A stretch of 64,000 nucleotides of DNA from Chitinophaga sp. sic0106. Lineage in GTDB: Bacteria > Bacteroidota > Bacteroidia > Chitinophagales > Chitinophagaceae. Location: positions 62,001-126,000 of the forward strand of contig NZ_JAHUWJ010000015.1 of NCBI RefSeq assembly GCF_019219075.1, in the 5' to 3' direction. Made by a program: the position numbers and the translations under genes. Below are positions 18,724 through 27,190 of the stretch, piece by piece (the first letter of the stretch is position 1; each line of letters opens with the position of its first letter). The notes beneath the pieces are model-generated. The model was given only the letters and a program-made list of their open reading frames with translations, did no database searches and was not told the DNA's origin.

Positions 18724-20361
18724 ATGATGATATCCACAACAGACATCACCATTAGCATTTTATACCTGCTGCTGATTGTTACCATCGGGTTATGGATTCC
18801 TAAGAAAAAACAGGACACCATCAGTAGCGATGAGTATTTTCTGGCAGGAAAAAATCTGAAATGGCCTATGATCGGCCTGGCATTATTTGCCAGCAACATT
18901 TCCTGCTTGCATCTGGTGAGTCTTGCCCAGAGCGGGTTCGACTCCGGGTTGCTCAACGGCAATTTTGAATGGATGGCCTCCTTCACGCTGATCCTGCTAG
19001 CCTTATTTTTCATTCCATTTTATATCCGTTCCGGTATTTCCACTTTGCCCGATTTCCTGGAGAAGCGCTACAACAGGGCATGCCGGGACTGGCTGGCCTT
19101 TGTATCCATTTTATCCGCCATCGTTATCCATATTGCCTTTTCGTTTTTAGCCGGTGGTATTGTGCTGGAAACCTTGTTTGGGGTAAACATGTACGTTAGT
19201 ATAGGTCTTATTGCCCTGCTGACGGGAATATACACCATCATTGGCGGTTTGCGGGCGGTGGTAGTAACGGAAACTATCCAGAGTATTGTACTCATTGGAG
19301 GGGCGCTTATCATCACCTGGTTTTCATGGCAAAAGGTAGGCGGCTGGGAGCCACTTACACATGTTTTATCTGTTGAGGGAGAGATGAACAGGCTGAGTAT
19401 GATACGGCCCATAGGTGATGCCAGTGGCCTCAGCTGGATCGCCGTATTTTTGGGTTATCCGGTGCTCGGTATCTGGTACTGGTGTGCCGATCAAACCATC
19501 GTACAGCGGGCATTAGGCGCTAAAGATGAAAACCATGCAAAAACAGGCGCTATCTTTTGCGGGTATATAAAACTGCTGCCGGTATTTATTTTTGTACTAC
19601 CGGGTTTACTGGCCTATGTGTTGTATAAATCCGGCACACTGGATCTGTCGGGCTTACCCATGATACAGCAGGGCGACCATATGGTACCCGATTCCAAAGG
19701 CATTTACACGCTTATGATTACGCAACTACTGCCGAAAGGGCTGGTGGGCGTACTCATTGCGGCTTTGCTCTCCGGATTAATGAGCCAGATTGCCGGGGCA
19801 CTCAACTCTATCAGTACTCTGGCCAGTTATGATATTTACAAACGCTTTAAGCCAGCGGCTACAGACAAAAATCTGGTCGCAGCCGGACGTTGGTCCGCCG
19901 CTATTGCACTCGTAGTTTCGCTGCTGTTGCTGCCGCTGTTGAATAGATATACCAGCCTGTTTGAAGGCATCAACGATGTGATTGCCCACATAGCGCCACC
20001 TATTACCTGCGTGTTTCTGACAGGTATTTTCTGGAAGAAAGCATCCGCAAAGTCGGCCCAATACACCCTCTGGTGGGGATCGCTGGCGGGGATCATTGTA
20101 TTTGTAACCGGTAAACTCGGTGCAGGCCCTGCTATTCCTTTTATGATGATGGCATTTTACCTGTTTGCGGGCTGTTTGCTATTGCAGATAGTATTATCCT
20201 ACTGCTACCCGGTGGTACATACGGAGCAAAGCAACCAGCTATACTGGCGTTCCATTGCGGCACCGCTGCGGATTCCGGGCTGGAAGGGCTTAGCCAACTA
20301 CAAAGTGCTTTCCGGCGGACTGCTGTTGATCATGGCAGTATTATATTTTCTTTTTCGATAA
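18724..20361 (+). CDS. Sodium:solute symporter (SSS), probable L-fucose transporter
   Basis: 545 residues with about 14 membrane segments beginning ISILYLLLIVTIGLWIP. SSS family traits include DEYFLAGKNLKWPMIG, LIALLTGIYTIIGGLRAVVV and GIWYWCADQTIVQRALGAKD, typical of the SGLT-like branch that carries sugars with Na+. It lies in the inner membrane. Placement between fuconate dehydratase and alpha-L-fucosidase suggests free L-fucose as substrate, which is inferred from context. No extra C-terminal domain. Confidence 0.9.
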   Translation: MMISTTDITISILYLLLIVTIGLWIPKKKQDTISSDEYFLAGKNLKWPMIGLALFASNISCLHLVSLAQSGFDSGLLNGNFEWMASFTLILLALFFIPFYIRSGISTLPDFLEKRYNRACRDWLAFVSILSAIVIHIAFSFLAGGIVLETLFGVNMYVSIGLIALLTGIYTIIGGLRAVVVTETIQSIVLIGGALIITWFSWQKVGGWEPLTHVLSVEGEMNRLSMIRPIGDASGLSWIAVFLGYPVLGIWYWCADQTIVQRALGAKDENHAKTGAIFCGYIKLLPVFIFVLPGLLAYVLYKSGTLDLSGLPMIQQGDHMVPDSKGIYTLMITQLLPKGLVGVLIAALLSGLMSQIAGALNSISTLASYDIYKRFKPAATDKNLVAAGRWSAAIALVVSLLLLPLLNRYTSLFEGINDVIAHIAPPITCVFLTGIFWKKASAKSAQYTLWWGSLAGIIVFVTGKLGAGPAIPFMMMAFYLFAGCLLLQIVLSYCYPVVHTEQSNQLYWRSIAAPLRIPGWKGLANYKVLSGGLLLIMAVLYFLFR

Positions 20362-20379
20362 CTATTAATCTCGTGTACA

Positions 20380-21678
20380 ATGAAGAAAATTAGATTAATC
20401 GGGGTGCTCTTCCTTTTGGCCATCACTAACGTGTATGCGCAAACGAAAGATATTGCACTCAAAAAATTCATGGGTGATCGTTTTGGCATGTTCATTCATT
20501 GGGGACCTGTTTCACTCCGAGGCACTGAAATTGGGTGGAGTCGTGATAAAGAGGTGTCCAAAGCGGATTATGATAATTTATATAAAGAATTTAACCCGGT
20601 GCTGTTTAATGCAGACGATTGGGCAAAGGCAGCCAAAGATGCGGGCATGAAATACCTGACTATAACTGCCCGCCACCATGATGGGTTTTGCTTGTGGCCA
20701 TCTAAATTCACCAGTTATACCATTGCCAACACACCGTATAAAAAAGATATTGTAAAGGCGCTTCAGGTGGCCTGTAAAAAGCAGGGGATTAAGTTCTGTA
20801 TTTACTATTCTGTGCTGGACTGGCATCATCCGGATTATCCCATCCATTCGGCGCACAATAACACCGTAGACCCGAAGTCGGATATGCAACGGTATCTCAC
20901 TTATATGAAAAACCAGCTGAAAGAGCTGATCACCAACTATGACCCTTATATGCTCTGGTTTGACGGGCAGTGGGAAAGTCCATGGACCGATGATATGGGT
21001 AAAGAGCTCTACGCTTACCTCCATCAGCTGAAACCGGACATCATTACCAATAATCGCCTGGGTAAAGAATTTGCCGCTATGAAGAACAAGGAGATTGATG
21101 TGAATAAGATGGTGGGTGATTACGACACACCGGAGCAGGTGGTGGGGCGACTGAACATGACGATGCCCTGGGAAAGTTGCTTCACGCTTTGCAAGCAATG
21201 GGCCTGGAAACCGAATGATAAAATACAGTCGCTGGAGCAATGCCTTTCCATCCTTAGCCGCACTGCCGGCGGTAATGGTAACCTGCTGCTCAACGTAGGT
21301 CCTATGCCGGATGGCAGAATAGAAGCCCGTCAGATCAAACGTTTACAAGAGATAGGGGATTGGCTGAAAGTGAATGGGCAGGCGGTATACAACACACTGG
21401 GAGGACCTTACGAACCAACCGCTAACTATGCCACTACCAGAAAAGGCAATAGCATCTACCTATATGTATTAAAAACGGATACAGCACAGCTGACGTTAAA
21501 AAGTATACCTGATGTGAAGATAGTGCGCGCCCGACTGCTCAATGGGAATGCAGTAACTATAACGGAAAAAGATCAGCTACTTACGGTGCAGTTGCCGGCG
21601 AACAAAAGAGGACAGCTGGAATACATCATTGAGCTGGAAACCACTACCAATACAGAAAAACTACCTGTTGTACAATGA
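20380..21678 (+). CDS. Alpha-L-fucosidase, GH29, secreted
   Basis: 432 residues with a signal peptide (to about residue 21, NVYAQ). GH29 traits: FGMFIHWGPVS, TITARHHDGFCLWPSKFT, CIYYSVLDWHHPDY and the nucleophile Asp195 in MLWFDGQWE. The catalytic barrel is followed by a short beta domain (from about 345). It releases L-fucose from glycans in the periplasm or outside. It is 18 bp after the symporter and overlaps the mutarotase by 4 bp (ATGA), so release, mutarotation and uptake are coupled. Which linkage it prefers cannot be read. Confidence 0.93.
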   Translation: MKKIRLIGVLFLLAITNVYAQTKDIALKKFMGDRFGMFIHWGPVSLRGTEIGWSRDKEVSKADYDNLYKEFNPVLFNADDWAKAAKDAGMKYLTITARHHDGFCLWPSKFTSYTIANTPYKKDIVKALQVACKKQGIKFCIYYSVLDWHHPDYPIHSAHNNTVDPKSDMQRYLTYMKNQLKELITNYDPYMLWFDGQWESPWTDDMGKELYAYLHQLKPDIITNNRLGKEFAAMKNKEIDVNKMVGDYDTPEQVVGRLNMTMPWESCFTLCKQWAWKPNDKIQSLEQCLSILSRTAGGNGNLLLNVGPMPDGRIEARQIKRLQEIGDWLKVNGQAVYNTLGGPYEPTANYATTRKGNSIYLYVLKTDTAQLTLKSIPDVKIVRARLLNGNAVTITEKDQLLTVQLPANKRGQLEYIIELETTTNTEKLPVVQ

Positions 21679-22079
21679 AAATACGCCTCCATACGCAGCT
21701 TTTCTGCCTGCTGGTATTAGCCGCCTGCAGTTCCAAAACCAGCACCCGTTATGGCATGGTCACCGGACTTAAGCCCGAAAAGGTGGCCTATTATAAGCAA
21801 TTGCATGCAGCGGTATGGCCGGCAGTATCCGCAAAAATCAAGGAATGCCACATCACCAATTATTCGATTTACTTCAAGGAGATCGACGGGAAGCCTTATC
21901 TGTTCAGCTATTGGGAGTATACCGGCAACGATTACGCTGCCGACATGGCTGCCATGGCTGCGGATACCACTACCCAGCGATGGTGGAAAGAAACAGCGCC
22001 CCTGCAGGCTCCGTTACCTGATGCCGCTGCAAAAGGTGAAACCTGGGAACGGATGGAGGAAGTGTACCATCAGCGCTAG
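21675..22079 (+). CDS. Lipoprotein sugar mutarotase (RhaM/FucM-like)
   Basis: 134 residues. The N-terminus MKIRLHTQLFCLLVLAAC has a lipobox (LAAC), followed by SSK, so the protein should be lipid-anchored in the envelope. The rest is an L-rhamnose/L-fucose mutarotase-type dimeric alpha/beta barrel (YKQLHAAVWPAVSAKI, ITNYSIYF, YLFSYWEYTGND, RWWKETAPLQ). It interconverts anomers of L-fucose or L-rhamnose. The usual family members are cytoplasmic; an exported lipid-anchored version placed with a secreted fucosidase would supply the anomer preferred by the transporter. Start overlaps the fucosidase stop. Confidence 0.87.
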   Translation: MKIRLHTQLFCLLVLAACSSKTSTRYGMVTGLKPEKVAYYKQLHAAVWPAVSAKIKECHITNYSIYFKEIDGKPYLFSYWEYTGNDYAADMAAMAADTTTQRWWKETAPLQAPLPDAAAKGETWERMEEVYHQR

Positions 22080-22423
22080 TAAATCGTTACATTTTTTGCA
22101 GGAGTGATAGCACATATCACTCCTGTGCTATTTTGCAGCGTAAGCGTAGCTTTCACGATGTAAGACCCGGGCTGTGTGTAGGTATGCGTTCCCTTTAGCA
22201 CCGACAGGCTTTCGGTTTTACCATCTCCATAATCAAAAGTAATGGAAGTGATGACGATATCACCGGTGTAGCTGATGGTGTAATCGAACTTGCGTGCATT
22301 GGCGGGGTCTTGAGCATATTCAAATTTGACCGAATTGGATTCACCGAGGCAGTCGATGTCTGTATGTTCTGTTTTACCACAGGCGGTGAACAGGAGGAGT
22401 AAAAAAAATGATAACTGTTTCAT
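22076..22423 (-). CDS. Small PKD-like lipoprotein
   Basis: 115 residues. The N-terminus MKQLSFFLLLLFTACGK is a lipoprotein signal. The remainder resembles a single PKD/Ig-like beta domain (ITSITFDYGDGKTESL, HTYTQPGSYIVKATLTL). Such domains bind carbohydrate or form spacers. It overlaps the mutarotase by 4 bp tail to tail, so the two genes have opposite directions. Function unknown. Confidence 0.75.
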   Translation of the reverse strand: MKQLSFFLLLLFTACGKTEHTDIDCLGESNSVKFEYAQDPANARKFDYTISYTGDIVITSITFDYGDGKTESLSVLKGTHTYTQPGSYIVKATLTLQNSTGVICAITPAKNVTIY

Positions 22424-22582
22424 GTCGGGGTAATCTGGAGGTTGAAAATTGGATTGGGGTACCTAGATAACAACGCTGCAAGATTTATGTTCACGAAAGG
22501 CTGGGTGTTGGCAAACGCGCGAATGATTTGCTGATGAAGCGTGTGGAGGAACTGGAGAAAAAAGTTCAACCATCGAAATAAA

Positions 22583-22620
22583 TGAAAGGGGGTGTATCGG
22601 CCATGATACATCCCCTTTCA
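22583..22620 (-). terminator. Terminator hairpin of SDR gene
   Basis: A 16-bp stem with one G-U pair (TGAAAGGGGGTGTATC / GATACATCCCCTTTCA) and a 6-nt loop lies 3 bp after the SDR stop on the minus strand, followed there by TTTATTT. Its core GGGTGTATC recurs in two other terminators in the window. Confidence 0.85.
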
Positions 22621-22623
22621 ACA

Positions 22624-23367
22624 TTATATCGTTAACCCGCCATCCATCACAAATTCCGCTCCGGTAATAAATCCGGCGGCATCATCACATAGGTAGGCCA
22701 CCATTTTAGCCACATCACCGGCAGTACCGATTTGGCGCAGTGGGATGATGCTTTTCAGGTGTTCATAGGTAGCTTCAACCGCCTGTTGATCTGCTCCTGT
22801 TTTGCTGAGCACTTCTGTTCTGGTAGGGCCAGGACTCACGATATTGACCCTTATTTTCCTTGCTGCCAGTTCAGCAGCAGCAGTTTTAGCGATCGAATTC
22901 AAGGCCGCTTTGCTGGCCTGGTACATAGAGCTCATGGGCTTATACATGTTGGCTACTATGGAGGAGAGCATCACCACGGATGCGCCATCGGCAAGCAGCG
23001 GTATAAATTTGCTCAGGGTGAAGTAGGCCCCTTTGAAGTTGATGTTCATCACCTGGTCAAAATTTTCCTCGGTGGCATCAGCAATCAGCAGCTGATGGCC
23101 GGTGATGCCGGCGTTAACAAAGAGGATGTCGAGGTGTCCGTATTGCTGCTTTACTTCCGCTACGAGGGTGTTGGTATCTTCCAGACTGGCCTGGTCGGCC
23201 ACAAAGTAGGCGGCGCCTATTTCTGCCGCTGCCTTTGCAAGTGCCGCCACTCTCCTGCCGGTGATGATTACTGTTGCTCCCTGTGCCACCAGTTCCTGTG
23301 CTGCTGCATATCCTATTCCGCTGTTTCCGCCGGTGACTAACGCCGTTTTTCCTGTTAACTTTTTCAT
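22624..23367 (-). CDS. SDR-family oxidoreductase
   Basis: 247 residues. Classical SDR: ALVTGGNSGIGYA, NAGITG, SSIVANMYKPMSSMYQASK with Ser, Tyr and Lys, and FVMDGGLTI at the end. NAD(P)-dependent, cytoplasmic, substrate unknown. It is divergent from an HxlR regulator gene, an arrangement typical of redox- or electrophile-induced oxidoreductases in this phylum, and the shared promoter region holds an inverted repeat. Confidence 0.9.
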   Translation of the reverse strand: MKKLTGKTALVTGGNSGIGYAAAQELVAQGATVIITGRRVAALAKAAAEIGAAYFVADQASLEDTNTLVAEVKQQYGHLDILFVNAGITGHQLLIADATEENFDQVMNINFKGAYFTLSKFIPLLADGASVVMLSSIVANMYKPMSSMYQASKAALNSIAKTAAAELAARKIRVNIVSPGPTRTEVLSKTGADQQAVEATYEHLKSIIPLRQIGTAGDVAKMVAYLCDDAAGFITGAEFVMDGGLTI

Positions 23368-23383
23368 GCTTTTAAATTTTCCT

Positions 23384-23391
23384 CAAAATTA
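23384..23391 (-). promoter_or_regulatory. -7 box of SDR promoter
   Basis: TAATTTTG on the minus strand matches TAnnTTTG, 16 bp upstream of the SDR ATG; it lies just beside one arm of the operator. Confidence 0.5.
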
Positions 23392-23400
23392 TAGGCAAAA

Positions 23401-23437
23401 TGGTATACTTTTGTAACCAGTATCACCGAGTATACCA
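23401..23437. promoter_or_regulatory. Inverted repeat operator between SDR and HxlR genes
   Basis: TGGTATACT (23401-23409) and AGTATACCA (23429-23437) are exact inverse copies separated by 19 bp. The left arm overlaps a plus-strand -7 box TACTTTTG (23406-23413), so a bound HxlR dimer would be placed to control both genes. Confidence 0.6.
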
Positions 23438-23452
23438 GTTAAACTTTATATT

Positions 23453-23785
23453 ATGGAAAGAAGTCAGACCGAAGAATTAATGGCCTTACAGGATACGCTC
23501 TATTTCATCGGGGGCAAGTGGCGGGTACCTATCATCAACTCGCTCTGTAATGGCAACAGGCGTTTCCGGGAAATAGAGCGTAGCATTCCGGGCATTACTA
23601 CCCGTATGCTATCCAAGGAACTGAAGGAAATGGAACTGAATAAGCTGCTGGTACGAACCGTTTATGATGAAATACCAGTGCTGGTGACTTATGAGCCTAC
23701 CCCTTATTGCCGCACATTTGGGAATATTATACAAGAGATGATTAACTGGGGACGGGCGCATAGGAAGGTGGTGATAAAGCAGTAG
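23453..23785 (+). CDS. HxlR-family transcriptional regulator
   Basis: 110 residues with a winged-helix domain: TLYFIGGKWRVPIINSL, RRFREIERSIPGITTRMLSK and a wing with VRTVYDEIPVLVTYEPT. HxlR proteins are dimeric, often sensing electrophiles or oxidants, and control adjacent oxidoreductases. There is no obvious redox Cys near the N-terminus, so the signal is unclear. It is divergent from the SDR gene. Confidence 0.92.
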   Translation: MERSQTEELMALQDTLYFIGGKWRVPIINSLCNGNRRFREIERSIPGITTRMLSKELKEMELNKLLVRTVYDEIPVLVTYEPTPYCRTFGNIIQEMINWGRAHRKVVIKQ

Positions 23786-23875
23786 CGTAGCACCTGCATC
23801 TCCCTAAAAATTAAAATCCCACAGCTACAGTGCTGCGGGACTTTACTGAATCTATGCTGATAAAAAATGCTGGCT

Positions 23876-24100
23876 TTATTCATCTTCCTCCATCGGATCA
23901 TTGGTAAACTCCAGCAGATCACCCGGCTGGCATTCCAGTGCCCTGCAAATGGCGTCCAGCGTGGAGAAGCGGATTGCTTTGGCTTTCCCGGTTTTGAGGA
24001 CCGAGAGGTTTGCCAGTGTTAATCCTACTTTTTCTGATAGCTCGCTCAGGGAAATTTTACGCCTCGCCATCATCACATCCAGGTTTACTATTATGGCCAT
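23876..24100 (-). CDS. XRE-family helix-turn-helix regulator (HTH_26 type)
   Basis: 74 residues, only a Cro/C1-type DNA-binding domain: VMMARRKISLSELSEKVGLT, the recognition helix ANLSVLKTGKAKAIRFSTLD and ICRALECQPGDLLEF. Proteins of this size are standard partners of DUF2975 membrane proteins. It starts 3 bp after the DUF2975 stop. The three-copy array at 24676-24726 upstream of the operon is its probable operator. Confidence 0.9.
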   Translation of the reverse strand: MAIIVNLDVMMARRKISLSELSEKVGLTLANLSVLKTGKAKAIRFSTLDAICRALECQPGDLLEFTNDPMEEDE

Positions 24101-24103
24101 ATA

Positions 24104-24646
24104 CTATACTGTTAATTCGTTTTCCGTCTGGATTTCAACACCCCGTTTGAAAATTTGTGATAAAATAAATACCAATCCACCCAGTATCAAAAACTGTTCT
24201 ATAGAAATTTTATCCAGGGAGATGTTAAGGTCCTTGCGGATATAAGCCAGCTGTGTATTATACAGGTACGCAATGGCAGCCGCACTCAGAAAAAAGTAAC
24301 TCATTTTTTCCAGAAGCCGGACTGTTTTTGGTGTAAACGGGCTTTGCATTTTTACACCGGATAAGAGCTGCAACATAATCTGTGACAGGTATACCTTTAC
24401 CAGACTAAATACGATCAGCAACGAGCCCACACTGTAATACTGCAGTGGCCCCTGCTCTTGTAATGTTGCCAGTTGCGACCAGTCCATCAGCTTTGGTGCG
24501 ATGGCCGGATTAATCAGACTTACAATAAAGCAAATGAGTACGGCGCCGAAGTTGATGGACAAGCCAATGAAAACAATCCAGGCAAATACGTACATCACTT
24601 TTAATAACTGTTGTGTTTTAGTATAGGAGGAAGTAATTGCGTTCAT
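24104..24646 (-). CDS. DUF2975 membrane protein
   Basis: 180 residues with four hydrophobic segments (about 17-40, 66-88, 108-128, 145-165). The layout and the partner XRE gene fit DUF2975, whose function is not established; the pair is proposed in other bacteria to link a membrane state to gene control. The two genes form an operon. Confidence 0.82.
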   Translation of the reverse strand: MNAITSSYTKTQQLLKVMYVFAWIVFIGLSINFGAVLICFIVSLINPAIAPKLMDWSQLATLQEQGPLQYYSVGSLLIVFSLVKVYLSQIMLQLLSGVKMQSPFTPKTVRLLEKMSYFFLSAAAIAYLYNTQLAYIRKDLNISLDKISIEQFLILGGLVFILSQIFKRGVEIQTENELTV

Positions 24647-24675
24647 AAATAAATCATTTTTCTATTTCAAATATA

Positions 24676-24726
24676 CGATAAATATTTATCGATAATCGAT
24701 AAATAATAAATATTTTTCGATAAATA
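24676..24726. promoter_or_regulatory. Periodic operator array upstream of DUF2975/XRE operon
   Basis: CGATAAATA occurs three times (24676, 24697, 24718), each exactly 21 bp apart, or about two DNA turns. The first copy is in a perfect 16-bp palindrome (24676-24691) and the second in an inverted repeat TATTTATCGAT / ATCGATAAATA (24683-24705, one centre base). This is the intergenic space before the operon (start codon at 24646) and after the MFS stop. Confidence 0.65.
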
Positions 24727-24743
24727 TTGAAACAGATTGATTT

Positions 24744-25979
24744 TCAGCTTTTATGCGTCTCTTTCATGATTAACCAAACTGCGATGCCGGATAGGAAGGT
24801 TAGCAATCCCGCAATATGAACGGCCCATATCAGCCCAAATACACTTGCCACCACTCCTGCCATCAGTGCACCCACTGCATAACCCATATCCCGCCAGAAA
24901 CGGTACACACCTAATGAAGAGGCACGCCATGCAGGATGTGCCGCATCACTCACCGCCGCCAGCAAAGCCGGATATACCATAGCTGTACCGGCTCCTAGCA
25001 ACACAGAGCCTGCCATGCCCGAAACAAATGGCGAAAACCATTCAAAACCAATGACTACATGGCCCAATACCTGCACCATCATCCCCCACACGATCAGCGG
25101 CTTGCGACCGAAACGATCCGCCAGCGGACCGGTGATAATCTGACCTACACCCCACACCACCGGGTAAATAGCCTTGATCCATCCCACACCATCCAAACCT
25201 ACCCCCATGGAAATAAACAGGAGCGGAAACACTCCCCATGACATACCATCATTCAGGTTATTAATCAGACCAGCCTGTGATACCGCAAACAGGTTTCGGT
25301 TTTTCAGCGATGTTTCTTTGAACACCCATAGCAGGTCCGGTTTGTGCGTTTCTTCTCCAGGGGTGGTAACAGTGGCAGATTCAAGTGCAGCAAATGCGCG
25401 GGTATCCCGGATCACAAAAATGGAAAGCAATAATCCGATTATCGTATAGGCGATACCGATATAGAAAGGTTGTGGGCGCAAACCATATGCTGCAGCCACA
25501 TAACCCGTAAACAAAGCCGTGAGTCCTACAGCTCCGTAGCCGGCGGCCTCATTGAGCCCCATCGCCAGACCGCGCTTCTTAGGTCCTACGAGGTCAATTT
25601 TCATATTCACCGTCATGGACCATGCCAGGCCCTGACTAATACCCAATAAAACATTGGCGCCAATAATCCACGCCCAGGTAGGTCCCCAGGCCAGAATAAA
25701 AGGAACAGGTAACCCAAACAACCATCCCAGTACCAGCACGCGCTTACGGGTATACCTATCCGCAAGTACACCGGAAACCAGGTTGGTAAAAGCCTTCACC
25801 ACTCCAAATGCGATGATAAAAGAAAAGACGACAATGTCTGCACCTATCCCAAACTCCTCCGTGCCAATCAGTGGCACCACCGTTCTCTCCAATCCCACCA
25901 TTCCTCCCACCATCATGTTCACCAACACGAGCAGGGTAAATTGCTGCCAGTTTTCTTTTAATCCAAGCTGTATTTGCAT
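24744..25979 (-). CDS. MFS transporter
   Basis: About 411 residues from ATG 25979 (MQIQLGLKEN); an upstream ATG at 26006 overlaps the next gene and adds an unlikely tail. Twelve membrane segments, with the MFS loop motifs ADRYTRKRVLVLG and DRFGRKPLIVWG after segments 2 and 8. It belongs to an efflux-like MFS subgroup; the substrate is unknown. It follows the DUF2461 gene on the same strand by about 10 bp and probably forms an operon with it. Confidence 0.87.
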   Translation of the reverse strand: MQIQLGLKENWQQFTLLVLVNMMVGGMVGLERTVVPLIGTEEFGIGADIVVFSFIIAFGVVKAFTNLVSGVLADRYTRKRVLVLGWLFGLPVPFILAWGPTWAWIIGANVLLGISQGLAWSMTVNMKIDLVGPKKRGLAMGLNEAAGYGAVGLTALFTGYVAAAYGLRPQPFYIGIAYTIIGLLLSIFVIRDTRAFAALESATVTTPGEETHKPDLLWVFKETSLKNRNLFAVSQAGLINNLNDGMSWGVFPLLFISMGVGLDGVGWIKAIYPVVWGVGQIITGPLADRFGRKPLIVWGMMVQVLGHVVIGFEWFSPFVSGMAGSVLLGAGTAMVYPALLAAVSDAAHPAWRASSLGVYRFWRDMGYAVGALMAGVVASVFGLIWAVHIAGLLTFLSGIAVWLIMKETHKS

Positions 25980-25989
25980 ATATGATGTC

Positions 25990-26679
25990 TTACACCCCAT
26001 TCCCATCGCTGCTCAGCACCTCACTCATATAATCAAAGAAAGGACGCATTGCCTTAAACGTTTTATTCGCCTCCTCCAAAAACCCAGGGCTCAGCACCTC
26101 CTCATCGGTAAACCAACGACGGAGTAAAAACTGTTTGTAACGCAACAGGTCAATCGCAGGATGATCGTTAGGAAACCCTTTGGGAGCGGTTTTCAGCTGC
26201 TCGCCTTCCAGCGCACCAAACATCGTCACAAATGATTTGCTGGTGATGATCTTGCGCAGTGGCCCATCGTCAAAAGCAATATCATCGCGGATCAGTTTCA
26301 GGTCTTCCGGCACAGGCCCCCAGAAACCACCACCCAGGAAACTATTGCCCTTTTCGATCTGAAAGTAGTACCCGCCACGGCGCGCTTTGGTAGCGCGTTT
26401 GAAGCTACCGCTGAAATGGGTTTTATACGGCGTTTTATCGTTGGAGAAACGGGTATCCCGATATATACGGTATAAACTATGCTTGCCGGAAGGCGTTTCT
26501 ATTACATCATGTTCGTTCATTTTTTGTAAGAGCGCCTCTGCAAAATTCTCCACCTGGTGGAGCTCCTGCTGATACCTGGCTTTATGCTCATGAAACCATT
26601 CCCTGTTATTATTGGTGCGCACGTCCTCCAGGAAATTAATCACGGAGCGTTCAATCTTAGGTTGTTCTTTTTTCGCCAT
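25990..26679 (-). CDS. DUF2461 (TIGR02453) family protein
   Basis: 229 residues. The pattern fits DUF2461: VINFLEDVRTNNNREWFHEH near the start, YRIYRDTRFSNDKTPYKTHF, and GGGFWGP with KLIRDDI later. The family is widespread and soluble; its function is not established. It lies between the hypothetical gene at 26698 and the MFS gene, all on the minus strand. Confidence 0.88.
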   Translation of the reverse strand: MAKKEQPKIERSVINFLEDVRTNNNREWFHEHKARYQQELHQVENFAEALLQKMNEHDVIETPSGKHSLYRIYRDTRFSNDKTPYKTHFSGSFKRATKARRGGYYFQIEKGNSFLGGGFWGPVPEDLKLIRDDIAFDDGPLRKIITSKSFVTMFGALEGEQLKTAPKGFPNDHPAIDLLRYKQFLLRRWFTDEEVLSPGFLEEANKTFKAMRPFFDYMSEVLSSDGNGV

Positions 26680-26697
26680 AGTGCGGTTTTTTGCGGA

Positions 26698-27057
26698 CTA
26701 GAATACTTCCCAGCCGCCGTTTTGTGGATCATATTTTTTGAATTCATCGGAGTCAGCAAACTCGGAAGCAGTCATACCAGCTTCGAATACACTTTCCTCA
26801 TCCCAGCCTGCGGTGAAATACAAACCTGTTTTAGTAAGTAAAGCAGTGAGATTATATTCCGGATGCTTATATTGTAACTGCTCCGGCGCCTCATTGATCA
26901 AATTGAATTCGTAAGCACCCAATCGCTCCTTCAGGCCCTGAAATTGCTCTTCAGTAAAGGGTTCCAGGTTTGCGGGGTTATCAAAGAAACCTTCGATTTT
27001 TCGCTGCTGTTCCTTTTCCATCGTTTCCGTTCTGAATAATTGTACATCGAAACTCAT
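26698..27057 (-). CDS. Conserved hypothetical protein
   Basis: 119 residues, acidic, no signal peptide or membrane segment. Features: MSFDVQLFRTETMEKEQQ, EQFQGLKERLGAYEF and LLTKTGLYFTAGWDEESVF. I do not recognise the family with confidence; it looks like small cytosolic proteins with a mixed alpha/beta fold. It is first in a minus-strand run with DUF2461 and MFS genes. Confidence 0.65.
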   Translation of the reverse strand: MSFDVQLFRTETMEKEQQRKIEGFFDNPANLEPFTEEQFQGLKERLGAYEFNLINEAPEQLQYKHPEYNLTALLTKTGLYFTAGWDEESVFEAGMTASEFADSDEFKKYDPQNGGWEVF

Positions 27058-27190
27058 ATGACATTTGTTTTGGAGGATTTAAAATTACAGGAAAAATATG
27101 GATTAGAAACTCAGCAGATTTGAACGTCCGGCAACATTTTTTGACCCTTCGCCTCTCTGAAAAACCACCCTTTTTTCCTACTTTTAGGCC

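Noticed and set aside
22468-22581. About 37-codon plus-strand frame ending RVEELEKKVQPSK, possible gene remnant
   Set aside because: It has no start of its own and no recognised family; a decayed fragment is possible but cannot be shown without a search.
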